DNA of 64,000 nt, from NCBI GenBank assembly GCA_013289685.1, contig JABCZL010000009.1, positions 62,001 to 126,000 on the forward strand. The letters run 5' to 3'. Below the pieces are notes generated by a model. That model did no database searches and had not been told where the DNA came from. It saw only the letters and a program-made list of their open reading frames with translations. Shown one piece after another: positions 43,164 through 51,097 of the stretch. How positions within the stretch are numbered: the stretch's first letter is position 1; every line of letters begins with the position of its first letter. This DNA is from Acidobacteriota bacterium (GTDB taxonomy: Bacteria > Acidobacteriota > Terriglobia > Terriglobales > Acidobacteriaceae). The translations under genes were made by a program, and so were the position numbers.

Positions 43164-44132
43164 TTACGGTATCAGCAGCAACTTCCCCGTGGTCTTCCGC
43201 CCTTCCAGATCGCGGTGCGCCTGCTGCGCCTCGGCCAGCGGATAGCTATGCTCGATCCGCAATTTAAGTTTGCCCGTCGCAATCATCCCAAACACCGCGC
43301 CCGACCGCGTCATCAATTCTTCCCGCGTCGCGGTGTAGTGCCCCAGCGTCGGGCGCGTCACATAGAGCGAGCCTTTCTGCGACAGCGCAATCAAGTCAAA
43401 CGGAGGCACCGCCCCACTCGATCCTCCGAACAGCACTATCATCCCGCGCGGCCGTAGAATGTTCAGCCCCTTCTCGAAGGTCGTCTTGCCCACCGAATCG
43501 TAGACCACGTCGACGCCCTTGCCGCCGGTCAGGCGTTTCGTCTCCGCTTCAAAATCGGACTGCGTGTAGAGAATGACTTCGTCCGCTCCCGCTTCCCGCG
43601 CCAGCTTCGCCTTCTGCTCGGTCGAGACCGTTGCAATCACGCGCGCGCCAATGTGGTGCGCCATCTGCACCAGCAGCAATCCCACGCCACCCGCCGCGGC
43701 GTGCACCAGGGCCGTCTCGCCCCGCTTTAACGGATACGTGTCGTGCGAGAGGTAATGCGCCGTCATGCCCTGCAACATCACCGCCGCAGCGTGCTCGTCC
43801 GTCACGCCCGACGGAATCGACACCAGCCGGTCCGCGGGCACGGCCGCATACTCGGCGTACGATCCCATCGGCCCGCTCCAAGCCACGCGATCGCCCGGCT
43901 TCACCGACATGGCATCGGCGCCCACCGCCGTCACCACGCCCGCCCCTTCCTGCCCCAGCACCAGCGGCAAGGGAGCCTTGTAGCGCCCTTCGCGGAAGTA
44001 CACATCGATAAAGTTCACGCCCGAGGCGGCCAGCTTTACCACCGCCTCATTCGCCTTCGGCTGCGGAACCGGCAACTCCACCAGTTCCATCGCTTCCGGC
44101 CCGCCAGGTTGTTTGACTTGAATGGCTTTCAT
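43164..44132 (-). CDS. quinone oxidoreductase, zinc-independent MDR family, copy 2
   Basis: A 322-residue paralogue of the downstream gene, with GQEGAGVVTAVGADAMSVK, VHAAAGGVGLLLVQMAHH and FGGSSGAVPPFDLIALSQKG. It probably reduces quinones or alpha,beta-unsaturated carbonyls with NADPH, in the cytoplasm. The start MKAIQVKQPGGPEAM at 44132 is fixed by alignment with copy 1 and by a GGAG a few bases upstream; a longer frame upstream overlaps the sigma factor gene and is not real. Confidence 0.93.
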   Translation of the reverse strand: MKAIQVKQPGGPEAMELVELPVPQPKANEAVVKLAASGVNFIDVYFREGRYKAPLPLVLGQEGAGVVTAVGADAMSVKPGDRVAWSGPMGSYAEYAAVPADRLVSIPSGVTDEHAAAVMLQGMTAHYLSHDTYPLKRGETALVHAAAGGVGLLLVQMAHHIGARVIATVSTEQKAKLAREAGADEVILYTQSDFEAETKRLTGGKGVDVVYDSVGKTTFEKGLNILRPRGMIVLFGGSSGAVPPFDLIALSQKGSLYVTRPTLGHYTATREELMTRSGAVFGMIATGKLKLRIEHSYPLAEAQQAHRDLEGRKTTGKLLLIP

Positions 44133-44208
44133 AGGAGTTATGGATTCGCAATCTTCCGGATGGATTCCGGCAACAGGTGATTCTACATGCGACGGGCTGG
44201 AGTTAGCC

Positions 44209-45471
44209 TCACCGGCCATCCAATGCCGACTGCCGCATTTGCAAGAAGCGCCGGACCGCGGGATCGCGCTCCAGCCCGATTGCGATTTCGTAGGCGCGCC
44301 GGGCTTCACCGTAGGTGCCAGCTTTGGCCAGCAACTCGGCACGCGCCGCCCAGTAGGGCTGGTATTCGGCGAGCCGAGGATCGGCGGCTGCCTCGGGCAT
44401 GGCATCGAGACCGGCGCTCGCCCCATGCAGTTCCGCGATGGCGAGTGCGCGATTGATCGCCACCACAGGTGATCCGGCGAGCGCGAACAGCGCGTCGTAG
44501 AGCCGCACCACCTCTGCCCAGTTCGCTCGGCCGGTGCGGCAGCGGTCCACGTGCGCCGATTGCAACGCGGCCTCCAACTGATAGCGTCCCAATGTGCCCA
44601 GAGCGCTGGCCCGCAGCAGCAGCGTCTCAGCCTCGTCAATCATTTGCGAATTCCACACAGCCGGATCCTGTTCGGCAAGCGGGACGTATTCGCCATCCTC
44701 CCGGCGTCGCGCCCGCCGTCGCGCCTCCGCGTGCAGCATGAGCGCGAGCAGGCCCAGCGCTTCCGGCTCCTGCGGCAACAACTCGGTGACCAGCCGGGCC
44801 AGAAACATCGCTTCCTCAGTGAGATCGCGGCGGGCCACGTCGGTCCCGCCGGGGTCGCTCCAACCCTCCGCGAAGGCGGCGTAGACCGCGTCCAGTACCG
44901 CGTCGAGGCGGGAGGGAAGTTCTTCCGGCTCCGGCACGCGGAACGGAATCCCGGCTTCCCGTATTTTTTCTTTGGCGCGCCCGAGCCGTTTCCCCATCGC
45001 CGCCGGAGACAGCAGAAACGCCGAGGCGATGGCCTTCGCATCCAGTCCAAGAATCACTTGCAGAATCAACGGCGCACGAATGCCCGCATCGATCGCCGGG
45101 TGCGCGCACACGAACATCAACGCGAGACGCTGATCGGGGATCTGATTCGGAATTTCTGCCGCGAGGGCGGCGGCGCCCAGACCATCCGCTATCTCCTGCA
45201 ACTCCTCGCCGGCAATCTCGCGGCGCTGTCCCCGGAAGGCGTCGATCATCTTTCGCCGGGCCACGGTCAGTAACCACGCTTCCGGGTTTGCGGGACAACC
45301 CTTCCGCGGCCAGTCCGCAAGCGCCGAAGCGAATGCCTCCGACAAAGCGTCCTCGGCGGCGGCCACGTCGTGCGTGCGGGCAGCGAGAAAGGCGACGAGC
45401 TTTCCGTAGCAGCAACGCGCCACTGCTTCGGCCAGATTGCGTGCCTGCTCGTCGCCTTCGCGGGAGTTCAT
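44209..45471 (-). CDS. ECF RNA polymerase sigma factor, ECF42-like (DUF6596)
   Basis: A 420-residue sigma factor. Sigma region 2 (about residues 15-75, with VAAAEDALSEAFASALADWP and NPEAWLLTVARRKMIDAFR) and region 4 (about 115-175, LILQVILGLDAKAIASAFLL) are followed by a 240-residue C-terminal domain rich in helical repeats (DUF6596, TPR-like). Long ECF sigmas of this layout form group ECF42, whose genes usually lie beside YCII/DGPF-domain proteins, as here. There is no anti-sigma gene; the C-terminal domain is thought to control activity. Start MNSREGDEQ at 45471. Confidence 0.9.
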   Translation of the reverse strand: MNSREGDEQARNLAEAVARCCYGKLVAFLAARTHDVAAAEDALSEAFASALADWPRKGCPANPEAWLLTVARRKMIDAFRGQRREIAGEELQEIADGLGAAALAAEIPNQIPDQRLALMFVCAHPAIDAGIRAPLILQVILGLDAKAIASAFLLSPAAMGKRLGRAKEKIREAGIPFRVPEPEELPSRLDAVLDAVYAAFAEGWSDPGGTDVARRDLTEEAMFLARLVTELLPQEPEALGLLALMLHAEARRRARRREDGEYVPLAEQDPAVWNSQMIDEAETLLLRASALGTLGRYQLEAALQSAHVDRCRTGRANWAEVVRLYDALFALAGSPVVAINRALAIAELHGASAGLDAMPEAAADPRLAEYQPYWAARAELLAKAGTYGEARRAYEIAIGLERDPAVRRFLQMRQSALDGR

Positions 45472-45491
45472 CGGGTTCGACTGCAACCCAA

Positions 45492-45845
45492 TCACGCTGG
45501 CATGCTCCAGATGGGACGCACCTCGACCACTCCGTGACCCGCGGCCGGGCAACGCGCCGCCCACGAGATCGCCGCGTCCAGATCCTTCACGTCGATCAGG
45601 AAGTAGCCGCCCAACTGCTCTTTTGAGTCTACGTACGGACCATCCAGCACTTGCGATTTGCTGTTCGCGATACGCACGGTCGTCGCCGTCGAGGTCGGCT
45701 GCAGGCGGTTACTGCCGACGAGCGCCCCCGCCTTTTTCAGCGCCTCGCCGTACGCCATGTAGGCGGCCGCACCCTGTTGCTGCTCGGCCGGCGTCATTTT
45801 GGACCACCCATTCTCGTTCACATACGTCATCAGAAGATATTGCAT
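45492..45845 (-). CDS. YCII-related (DGPF domain) protein
   Basis: A 117-residue protein with the DGPF-domain core (VLDGPYVDSKEQLGGYFLID and VEVRPIW near the end) and the N-terminal MQYLLMTYVNENGW segment. These small ferredoxin-like-fold proteins accompany ECF42 sigma factors; their biochemical role is not established. It precedes the sigma factor gene by 20 bases on the same strand and they are probably cotranscribed. Confidence 0.93.
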   Translation of the reverse strand: MQYLLMTYVNENGWSKMTPAEQQQGAAAYMAYGEALKKAGALVGSNRLQPTSTATTVRIANSKSQVLDGPYVDSKEQLGGYFLIDVKDLDAAISWAARCPAAGHGVVEVRPIWSMPA

Positions 45846-45960
45846 TTCGGTCCTCCATCTTTACAGTTGTATTTGCGGGATTATTCTCCGCTACTACAAT
45901 GACGTTCGGCACCGGGCGATTTGGACAACCGGACAACACTCAATTCGAAGCCTCTTACCA

Positions 45961-46028
45961 CCAAGGACACGAAGTAACACGAAGGAAACACTTGCCAATT
46001 AACCCTTCGTGGTACTTCGTGTCCTTCG
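45961..46028. repeat. inverted repeat of the AAGGACACGAAG type
   Basis: CCAAGGACACGAAGTAACACGAAGG pairs, with about three mismatches, with the facing arm at 46004-46028. It lies between divergent genes; the first 20 bases of the left arm are CCAAGGACACGAAGTAACAC. Confidence 0.7.
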
Positions 46029-46151
46029 GGGTTCATGGTTTTTCTCTTTCAGCCTCGAACAGATGGTGTTCGTTATAGCACCAGCGCCTGACGCCCCGAT
46101 CATAGCCGACTCTGCTACACTGGCACGTCTTCCGGCAAGGAGCCTTTGAAC

Positions 46152-46610
46152 ATGGCCGAAAAGAAACCCCAGACTTTGACGAATCACACGCGCTGGGACC
46201 CGCCGTACCACTTCTATGTTGTCCCGATTTTCGGGCTGGCGCTGATCCTGACCCTGATCCATTTCTTCGCACATATCACCCACGGGGATCTCCGCGATCA
46301 CATCCACGCGGTGGGGCTGATTTTGCTGGCGGTCGCTTTCCTTATTTGGTTGGTCAAAACGCGCTTCTACGCGCTCAAGGTGCAGGATCGCGTGATCCGC
46401 CTGGAAGAGCGCCTGCGTCTGACCCAGCTTCTGCCGGATGCATTGCGCTCCCGCATTCCCGAGTTGACCGAAGGCCAACTCGTCGCACTGCGTTTCGCGT
46501 CCGACGCCGAGATCCCGAAGCTGGTCGAGCGTACGTTGAAAGAAAATCTGTCGAGCGCGGACATCAAGAAGGCGATCCAGACTTGGCGGCCGGATTACTG
46601 GCGGGTGTGA
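46152..46610 (+). CDS. DUF6526-like membrane protein
   Basis: A 152-residue protein: a short polar N-terminus (QTLTNHTRWDPPYHF), two membrane helices (about residues 23-40 and 55-72) and a charged cytoplasmic C-terminal part (FYALKVQDRVIRLEERLRL ... LPDALRSRIPELTEGQLVAL). It matches my recollection of the DUF6526 family, common in Acidobacteriota and Bacteroidota, of unknown function. AAGGAG nine bases before the ATG at 46152 decides the start. Confidence 0.75.
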   Translation: MAEKKPQTLTNHTRWDPPYHFYVVPIFGLALILTLIHFFAHITHGDLRDHIHAVGLILLAVAFLIWLVKTRFYALKVQDRVIRLEERLRLTQLLPDALRSRIPELTEGQLVALRFASDAEIPKLVERTLKENLSSADIKKAIQTWRPDYWRV

Positions 46611-46620
46611 AGACCGGCAC

Positions 46621-46653
46621 TGGACCTCAGACCTCGGACCTCGGACTGCAGAC
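46621..46653. repeat. period-7 micro-repeat, block 1
   Basis: Tandem GACCTCG/GACCTCA units, the complement of those at 46721. Confidence 0.8.
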
Positions 46654-46720
46654 TTTTCAATTGGTTTCAGTTGCCATCGACAACCGAAGCAGAAGCACCG
46701 TCATCCAACCTGCGAGGCCC

Positions 46721-46755
46721 GGGTCTGAAGTCCGAGGTCCGAAGTCCGAAGTCTC
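46721..46755. repeat. period-7 micro-repeat, block 2
   Basis: GTCTGAAGTCCGAGGTCCGA opens this tandem array, opposed in orientation to block 1 about 70 bases away. Confidence 0.8.
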
Positions 46756-46923
46756 TATCGCCGTTTGGGGTAACCATCAGCGCCAGTGCCGAAAGTAACC
46801 GCCATGGTGCCTTTTCGGCGATTGACCCCATCGCGAGGTCCGCGTACGATTTGGTAGAATTCACCGGGCGTTCATCTACAGAGAAGCCCGCAACTCATAG
46901 AGGAATAAACAAGTATCAGAAAT

Positions 46924-48957
46924 ATGCGATTTGCCAACCTCTATGTCCGGACCGCAGTGCTGGCCTCCCTGATTCTGGCGGCCGGTGCCTGCCAGACCGC
47001 CCACAAGCCAGTCTCGCTTCTGCCTCCCGGAACCGCACCTTCGCTTCAGCCGCTTCAGCCCGCAGCGCCAGTGGCTGCGACCGCTCAAGCCGCCGGGCCC
47101 CACGCAACGCCTCAGGCCGACGAAGCTCCCCAGAAACCAGAACCCAGTTCCCAGGAATCATCTGCATCAGCCTCCGCACCAGCTTCCGACCCGGTCGGCG
47201 ATCTGATCGCCCGCGCCGAAAAGGAATACCAGGCCGGATTGGCCAACCATCAGGCCGGCAAGATCGATGAAGCCAAGCAGAATTTCGACAACGCACTGAA
47301 CGACCTGCTGAGCAGCAATCTTGACATCCGTTCCGACGAGCGCCTGCAGAAGGAATTCGATCGCGTCGTGGCCGGCGTCAACGAGCTCTATCCCGGCGGC
47401 ACCGCGGATGCTGCGTCGGCGCAAGATGCCCAGCAAAAATCCGAGCCCGCGCCAATTGACGAGACGAACGGACTCACTCCCGCCGCCGATGCCGGCGTCA
47501 AGGCCAAGGCCCAGGCCGAGATCAAGAACACGCGTTCGGACCTGCCGCTGATGATGACCGACCAGGTCGCCGGCTACATTACCTACTTCTCAGGTCACGG
47601 ACGCGGCGTCTTCGAGCGCGCCTTCGCCCGCTCGGGCCGTTACCACGACATGATCGTCTCCACCCTGAAAGAAGAAGGGTTGCCGCAGGATCTGATTTAC
47701 CTGGCGCAGGCCGAATCGGGATTCCATCCGCTGGCCGTGTCGCGGGCCGGTGCCCGCGGCATCTGGCAGTTCATGGCCAGCCGGGGCCGGGGGTACGGCC
47801 TGCACCACAGCATGTGGGTCGACGATCGCCAGGACCCCGAAAAATCCACGCGCGCCGCCGCCCGCCACCTGAAAGATCTGTACAACCAGTTCGGCGACTG
47901 GTATCTCGCCATGGCCGCTTACAATTCCGGCCCGGGCACCGTACAGTCTGCCGTGAAGCGCACCGGCTACGCCGACTTCTGGGAACTCTACCGCCGCAAC
48001 GTTCTGCCCAAAGAAACCCGCAACTACGTTCCCATCATTCTGGCCGTAACCATCATGACCAAGAATCCGTCGCAGTACGGCTTGGACAATGTCGTGATGG
48101 ATCGTCCGGCGGACTACGACACGGTGACGATCAATTATCCGGTTGACCTGCGGCTGGTTGCCGAGTGCGTGAACTCGACCGCGCCCGAACTGCAGGACCT
48201 GAATCCCAGCCTGCTGCGCCTGACCACCCCGCGCGAAGGCAAGTTTGAAATGCACCTGCCGGCCGGAACGAAAGACCAGTACGAAACTGCCATCAATTCG
48301 ATTCCCGCCGACATGCGGCTGTGGTGGCGCTATCACACGGTTCATTCCGGTGACACGCTCGCCACTCTGGCGCGGAATTATCACACCACGGCCAAGTCGA
48401 TCGCCGCCGCCAATAATCTGGAAGGCACCGAACTAGAAGCCGACGCCAAGCTGGTCATCCCAGTCGCGCCCGGCAAGCATCCGGTCAGCGATGAAGCCAC
48501 TTATGCCCGCCGCATCACCCGTTACAAAGTTCATGCCGGAGACACGGTAGAAACCGTCGCCGAAAACTTCGGCGTCTCGCCGCAGATGTTGCGCCGCTGG
48601 AACGGCATCCGCGGCAACAGCCTTAGTGGGCGCAGGATCATCGCGCTGCACCTGCCGGTTTCGCCGAGTGCGCACGAATCCGAAGTAGCCAGCTCGCGGA
48701 CAAAGTCCAAGCATCCAGCCACCGGATCGAAGCCGACCGAAAGCGCGACCGTCAAGCCCCCTGCCACCAAGTCCGCGCAAATCGAACGTCTAGCGGTGAA
48801 CAAAGAACCAGCCGCAGTGGTTCATCACAAAGTGAAAAGTGGCGAAACCCTCTACTCCATCGCCAACGCCTATAGAACCACCGTCGCCGCCCTCAAGCGC
48901 GACAACCGCAACGTCGCCATCCTCCGCCCCGGCATGATCCTGATCGTGCATCGGTAA
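46924..48957 (+). CDS. membrane-bound lytic murein transglycosylase with three LysM repeats (MltD-like)
   Basis: A 677-residue lipoprotein (lipobox LAAGAC, Cys23) with a Pro/Ala-rich spacer, an SLT catalytic domain (about residues 215-400) with the catalytic Glu in LAQAESGFHPLAVSRAGARG and GIWQFM, and NYVPIILAVTIM near its end, then three LysM repeats (about 475-520, 538-582 and 632-677; each with a 'V..GDT/GET' start). It cleaves peptidoglycan strands from the outer membrane side while LysM repeats hold glycan. The domain order equals MltD of proteobacteria, but the extra N-terminal helix-rich region (about 90-190) is larger. Confidence 0.94.
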   Translation: MRFANLYVRTAVLASLILAAGACQTAHKPVSLLPPGTAPSLQPLQPAAPVAATAQAAGPHATPQADEAPQKPEPSSQESSASASAPASDPVGDLIARAEKEYQAGLANHQAGKIDEAKQNFDNALNDLLSSNLDIRSDERLQKEFDRVVAGVNELYPGGTADAASAQDAQQKSEPAPIDETNGLTPAADAGVKAKAQAEIKNTRSDLPLMMTDQVAGYITYFSGHGRGVFERAFARSGRYHDMIVSTLKEEGLPQDLIYLAQAESGFHPLAVSRAGARGIWQFMASRGRGYGLHHSMWVDDRQDPEKSTRAAARHLKDLYNQFGDWYLAMAAYNSGPGTVQSAVKRTGYADFWELYRRNVLPKETRNYVPIILAVTIMTKNPSQYGLDNVVMDRPADYDTVTINYPVDLRLVAECVNSTAPELQDLNPSLLRLTTPREGKFEMHLPAGTKDQYETAINSIPADMRLWWRYHTVHSGDTLATLARNYHTTAKSIAAANNLEGTELEADAKLVIPVAPGKHPVSDEATYARRITRYKVHAGDTVETVAENFGVSPQMLRRWNGIRGNSLSGRRIIALHLPVSPSAHESEVASSRTKSKHPATGSKPTESATVKPPATKSAQIERLAVNKEPAAVVHHKVKSGETLYSIANAYRTTVAALKRDNRNVAILRPGMILIVHR

Positions 48958-49390
48958 GACGAGGGGTGCTCCCGAAAGTAGAGTCACTGCGAAAATTGAG
49001 CTGAGGACTCCAAAGGTGTAAGGTCTGAAGTCCGAGGTCCGACGCCTCCCTCAACTCAATTATTTTCTTAACTTTACGGGATCCACCCGCTCGCCGGGAA
49101 CCCTTCGCCGAGGAACAAGAACGCACCCAACCCGAGTAGCGAGCTACGTCAAAATCAACAACTTCGGCAAACAATTTCTGCCTGATCGAGAAACACTTCA
49201 CCGCCCGCATGAAGAATCCTGAGACTTCAGAAAGGCACAACGCTGTATCCTGAGTCCTTGCAGTCCGCACCGAATGTCGTGCTATAATCGCGCGCCGTTC
49301 CAGCAGAGGTTTCCGGTGGTCTTTTAAATTCTTCGTGCCCGCAGCCAGGGAGCCATCCGCACCCGGCCGCCACTTGAATCAGGAGGAACA
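48958..49390. other. intergenic region before the histone-like gene
   Basis: This 433-base stretch has a period-7 repeat block at 49021-49046 and a promoter at 49258-49288. A 125-codon minus-strand frame has no ribosome site or recognisable content, and I do not call it. Confidence 0.55.
49258..49288 (+). promoter_or_regulatory. promoter of the histone-like gene
   Basis: TTGCAG (49258-49263) and a perfect TATAAT (49283-49288) are 19 bases apart. The leader to the ATG is about 95 bases. Confidence 0.5.
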
Positions 49391-49768
49391 ATGACGTTTA
49401 ACGATCCCACGCTCTACGGCCGTGATGAAGAAGAGGAATTCGGCGACAGCGGCGCTTACACCGAGTCGCTGGAAGAAGATTTCGAGGAGGAAGAGGAGGA
49501 AGAAGAATCCGGCACGCCGGCTCCGGAAGCAATCGAGCCACCGCCCGTGTCCGCTCCCGCGCCTCCAGCCCCCAAGCCCGCACCCGCCGCTCCGAGCGGT
49601 GGCGGCGGTAAGCCTAAAGCAAAAAAACCGGCTGCGAAAAAGAAACCGGCCAAGAAAAAAGCTGCCAAGAAACCAGCGAAGAAGAAAGCTGCCAAGAAAC
49701 CGGCCAAGAAAAAAGCTGCCAAGAAGCCTGCTAAAAAGGCTAAGAAGAAAGGCAAGAAGCGCCGTTAA
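49391..49768 (+). CDS. acidic/basic chimeric protein with histone H1-like KKPAKKKAA tail
   Basis: A 125-residue protein in three parts: an acidic N-terminus (residues 1-40, including a run of eight Glu near 33-40), a Pro/Ala hinge (41-68) and a strongly basic tail of repeated KKPAKKKAA units (about 72-125). The tail resembles eukaryotic histone H1 C-termini and bacterial AlgP/Hc1-like proteins, which compact or bind DNA or RNA. GGAGGAAC before the ATG, a TATAAT promoter and a strong terminator show a well-formed single gene. The acidic head could mask or counter the tail, or recruit a partner. DNA repeats in the tail are period 9-18 and may vary by slippage. Confidence 0.75.
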   Translation: MTFNDPTLYGRDEEEEFGDSGAYTESLEEDFEEEEEEEESGTPAPEAIEPPPVSAPAPPAPKPAPAAPSGGGGKPKAKKPAAKKKPAKKKAAKKPAKKKAAKKPAKKKAAKKPAKKAKKKGKKRR

Positions 49769-49813
49769 GTCGGAGCCTGGCCGCGAGCGCCTCCCAACTG
49801 CCAACCGATCAGA

Positions 49814-49843
49814 ACCGCGCCTGACTCAGGCGCGGTTTTTTTC
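49814..49843 (+). terminator. rho-independent terminator of the histone-like gene
   Basis: Stem ACCGCGCCTGA (49814-49824) with TCAGGCGCGGT (49826-49836), then seven T residues. Confidence 0.9.
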
Positions 49844-49878
49844 TTGCCAGAATTCCTAGTCGTCCGGCGTACAATTTT

Positions 49879-50943
49879 CTATTTTTCCGCCGCCGCCGTC
49901 ACCTGAGAATTGTAGGAGTAGATCACCTGCTCGGCGTAGAACACTTCCGTCGACCACCATCCCAGACCGGCGGCGAGCGCGAGAATCGCGGAGAGCGCGG
50001 CCAGCCGTCCCCAACGCAATGTTCGCCAGAAGTCCTTTGTTCCTGTTTCTTGTTCGGCGCCTGTCTTGTTCGCTGGGGATTCCTGGCCTCGGGAGTGGGT
50101 CTGGCCCGCCATCTGGGGCGACGGGCGGGTCCAGACCAACCAAGCTCCAACCCCTCCGAGGAGCAATAGAGTGAATTCCATAAACGGCGGATCGGGGGGC
50201 AACCCTTCTGTGAAGTGGTGACGCAGGGCGATCAGCCCGGCGCCAAGGTAAAGGGCTGGCGACGGCATCAAGACCCAGCGCATCCAGGAGTGAAGTCTTT
50301 CGCGCCGCAGCATATCTCCCCAAGCGAACAGGCAGAGCGCGAGTCCGATCAAGCCGTTAAAGGCCGCGCCGCGCAGCACCATGACTTGGTCGTGAATTTG
50401 TCGGAGCCGCACAGTGTAGTCCCCGCCCTTGACCATCAGTGCATTTTCCTGGAGGCCGAAAATATCTGCCGCAATTCCGATGAAATTGTCCTGTGTCTTC
50501 TCGTCCCTTTGGCGTACCCACCACTTCAATGGATCCTTACACACCGATTTCTGCGCCCGGAAATCTTTGATTTTGTTTGCCAATGTGGAATCTCGCGGAT
50601 CCGCACGCAGCAGATGGTTATCGTCGTCGTTGTCGCAATAGATGCGGGTAAGGATGTGGTTTTCAGTCACCCCTCGGAGCAAGTGCCCATCAACCTGAAG
50701 GAAAAGGTCATCATCGTTGAAAAAATCCTGCGCTGTACGCGACACAGCAGAGCCCAGGGTGTATGTAAGGGCGAACACAAGAACCCCTGCCGCCGCCTGC
50801 ACTTGTTGATCTTTCACCCATTTCAAAGCCTCCTCGATGCGATTCTCGCCTTCGAAAAAGAACAGATGAATGACCAGCAGCACCCAGGGAAGCGCAAGCG
50901 CCCCCACAATAGTGGTGTCGAACGCGATCGTGAGAGCGCCCAT
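49879..50943 (-). CDS. membrane protein, unknown function
   Basis: A 354-residue protein with about six membrane segments: two near the N-terminus (about residues 12-29 and 50-66), a long soluble part with many Asp and charged residues (about 75-180; NDDDLFLQVDGHLLRGVTEN), then segments at about 193-210, 222-238, 252-268 and 308-325. It has no motif I recognise. The Asp-rich loop might bind divalent metal, but that is only a thought. It is preceded by a cluster of two palindromic repeats. Confidence 0.65.
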   Translation of the reverse strand: MGALTIAFDTTIVGALALPWVLLVIHLFFFEGENRIEEALKWVKDQQVQAAAGVLVFALTYTLGSAVSRTAQDFFNDDDLFLQVDGHLLRGVTENHILTRIYCDNDDDNHLLRADPRDSTLANKIKDFRAQKSVCKDPLKWWVRQRDEKTQDNFIGIAADIFGLQENALMVKGGDYTVRLRQIHDQVMVLRGAAFNGLIGLALCLFAWGDMLRRERLHSWMRWVLMPSPALYLGAGLIALRHHFTEGLPPDPPFMEFTLLLLGGVGAWLVWTRPSPQMAGQTHSRGQESPANKTGAEQETGTKDFWRTLRWGRLAALSAILALAAGLGWWSTEVFYAEQVIYSYNSQVTAAAEK

Positions 50944-50970
50944 GGAGTGCCTTCTTTCTAATATTCAGCC

Positions 50971-51006
50971 GTAGAGCAGCGCCGCCGTCCCGGCGGCTGT
51001 CGCAGC
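50971..51006. repeat. GTAGCGCCG-type palindrome, copy near 51 kb
   Basis: GCGCCGCCGTCCCGGCGGCT forms the first hairpin of the family seen at 43059 and in der; the second hairpin is missing here. Confidence 0.7.
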
Positions 51007-51015
51007 TATGAAAAT

Positions 51016-51074
51016 CCGGGTGCCCCATTTCTCGCGCGTTCTTTGCGCGAGAAGTGGGGATTTTCGACAGAGCG
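51016..51074. repeat. 59-bp imperfect palindrome, copy 2
   Basis: The reverse complement of 3476-3534 with one mismatch. Hairpin CCCCATTTCTCGCGC/GCGCGAGAAGTGGGG. It directly follows a GTAGCGCCG-type palindrome. Confidence 0.85.
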
Positions 51075-51097
51075 AAGTCGAAGGGATGCCGGCGCTC

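Larger units (their letters stand above)
46611..46923. other. repeat-rich intergenic region before the LysM transglycosylase gene
   Basis: Contains two facing blocks of period-7 repeats (46621-46653 and 46721-46755) and a weak TAGAAT about 70 bases before the gene. No gene is supported. Confidence 0.6.

Noticed and set aside
45473-45490. GGGTTCGACTGCAACCC hairpin suggesting a tRNA arm
   Set aside because: Only a chance stem between the YCII and sigma factor genes; no cloverleaf.
48893-49270. 125-codon minus-strand frame between the LysM transglycosylase and histone-like genes
   Set aside because: It crosses a period-7 repeat, lacks a ribosome site and overlaps the end of the upstream gene.
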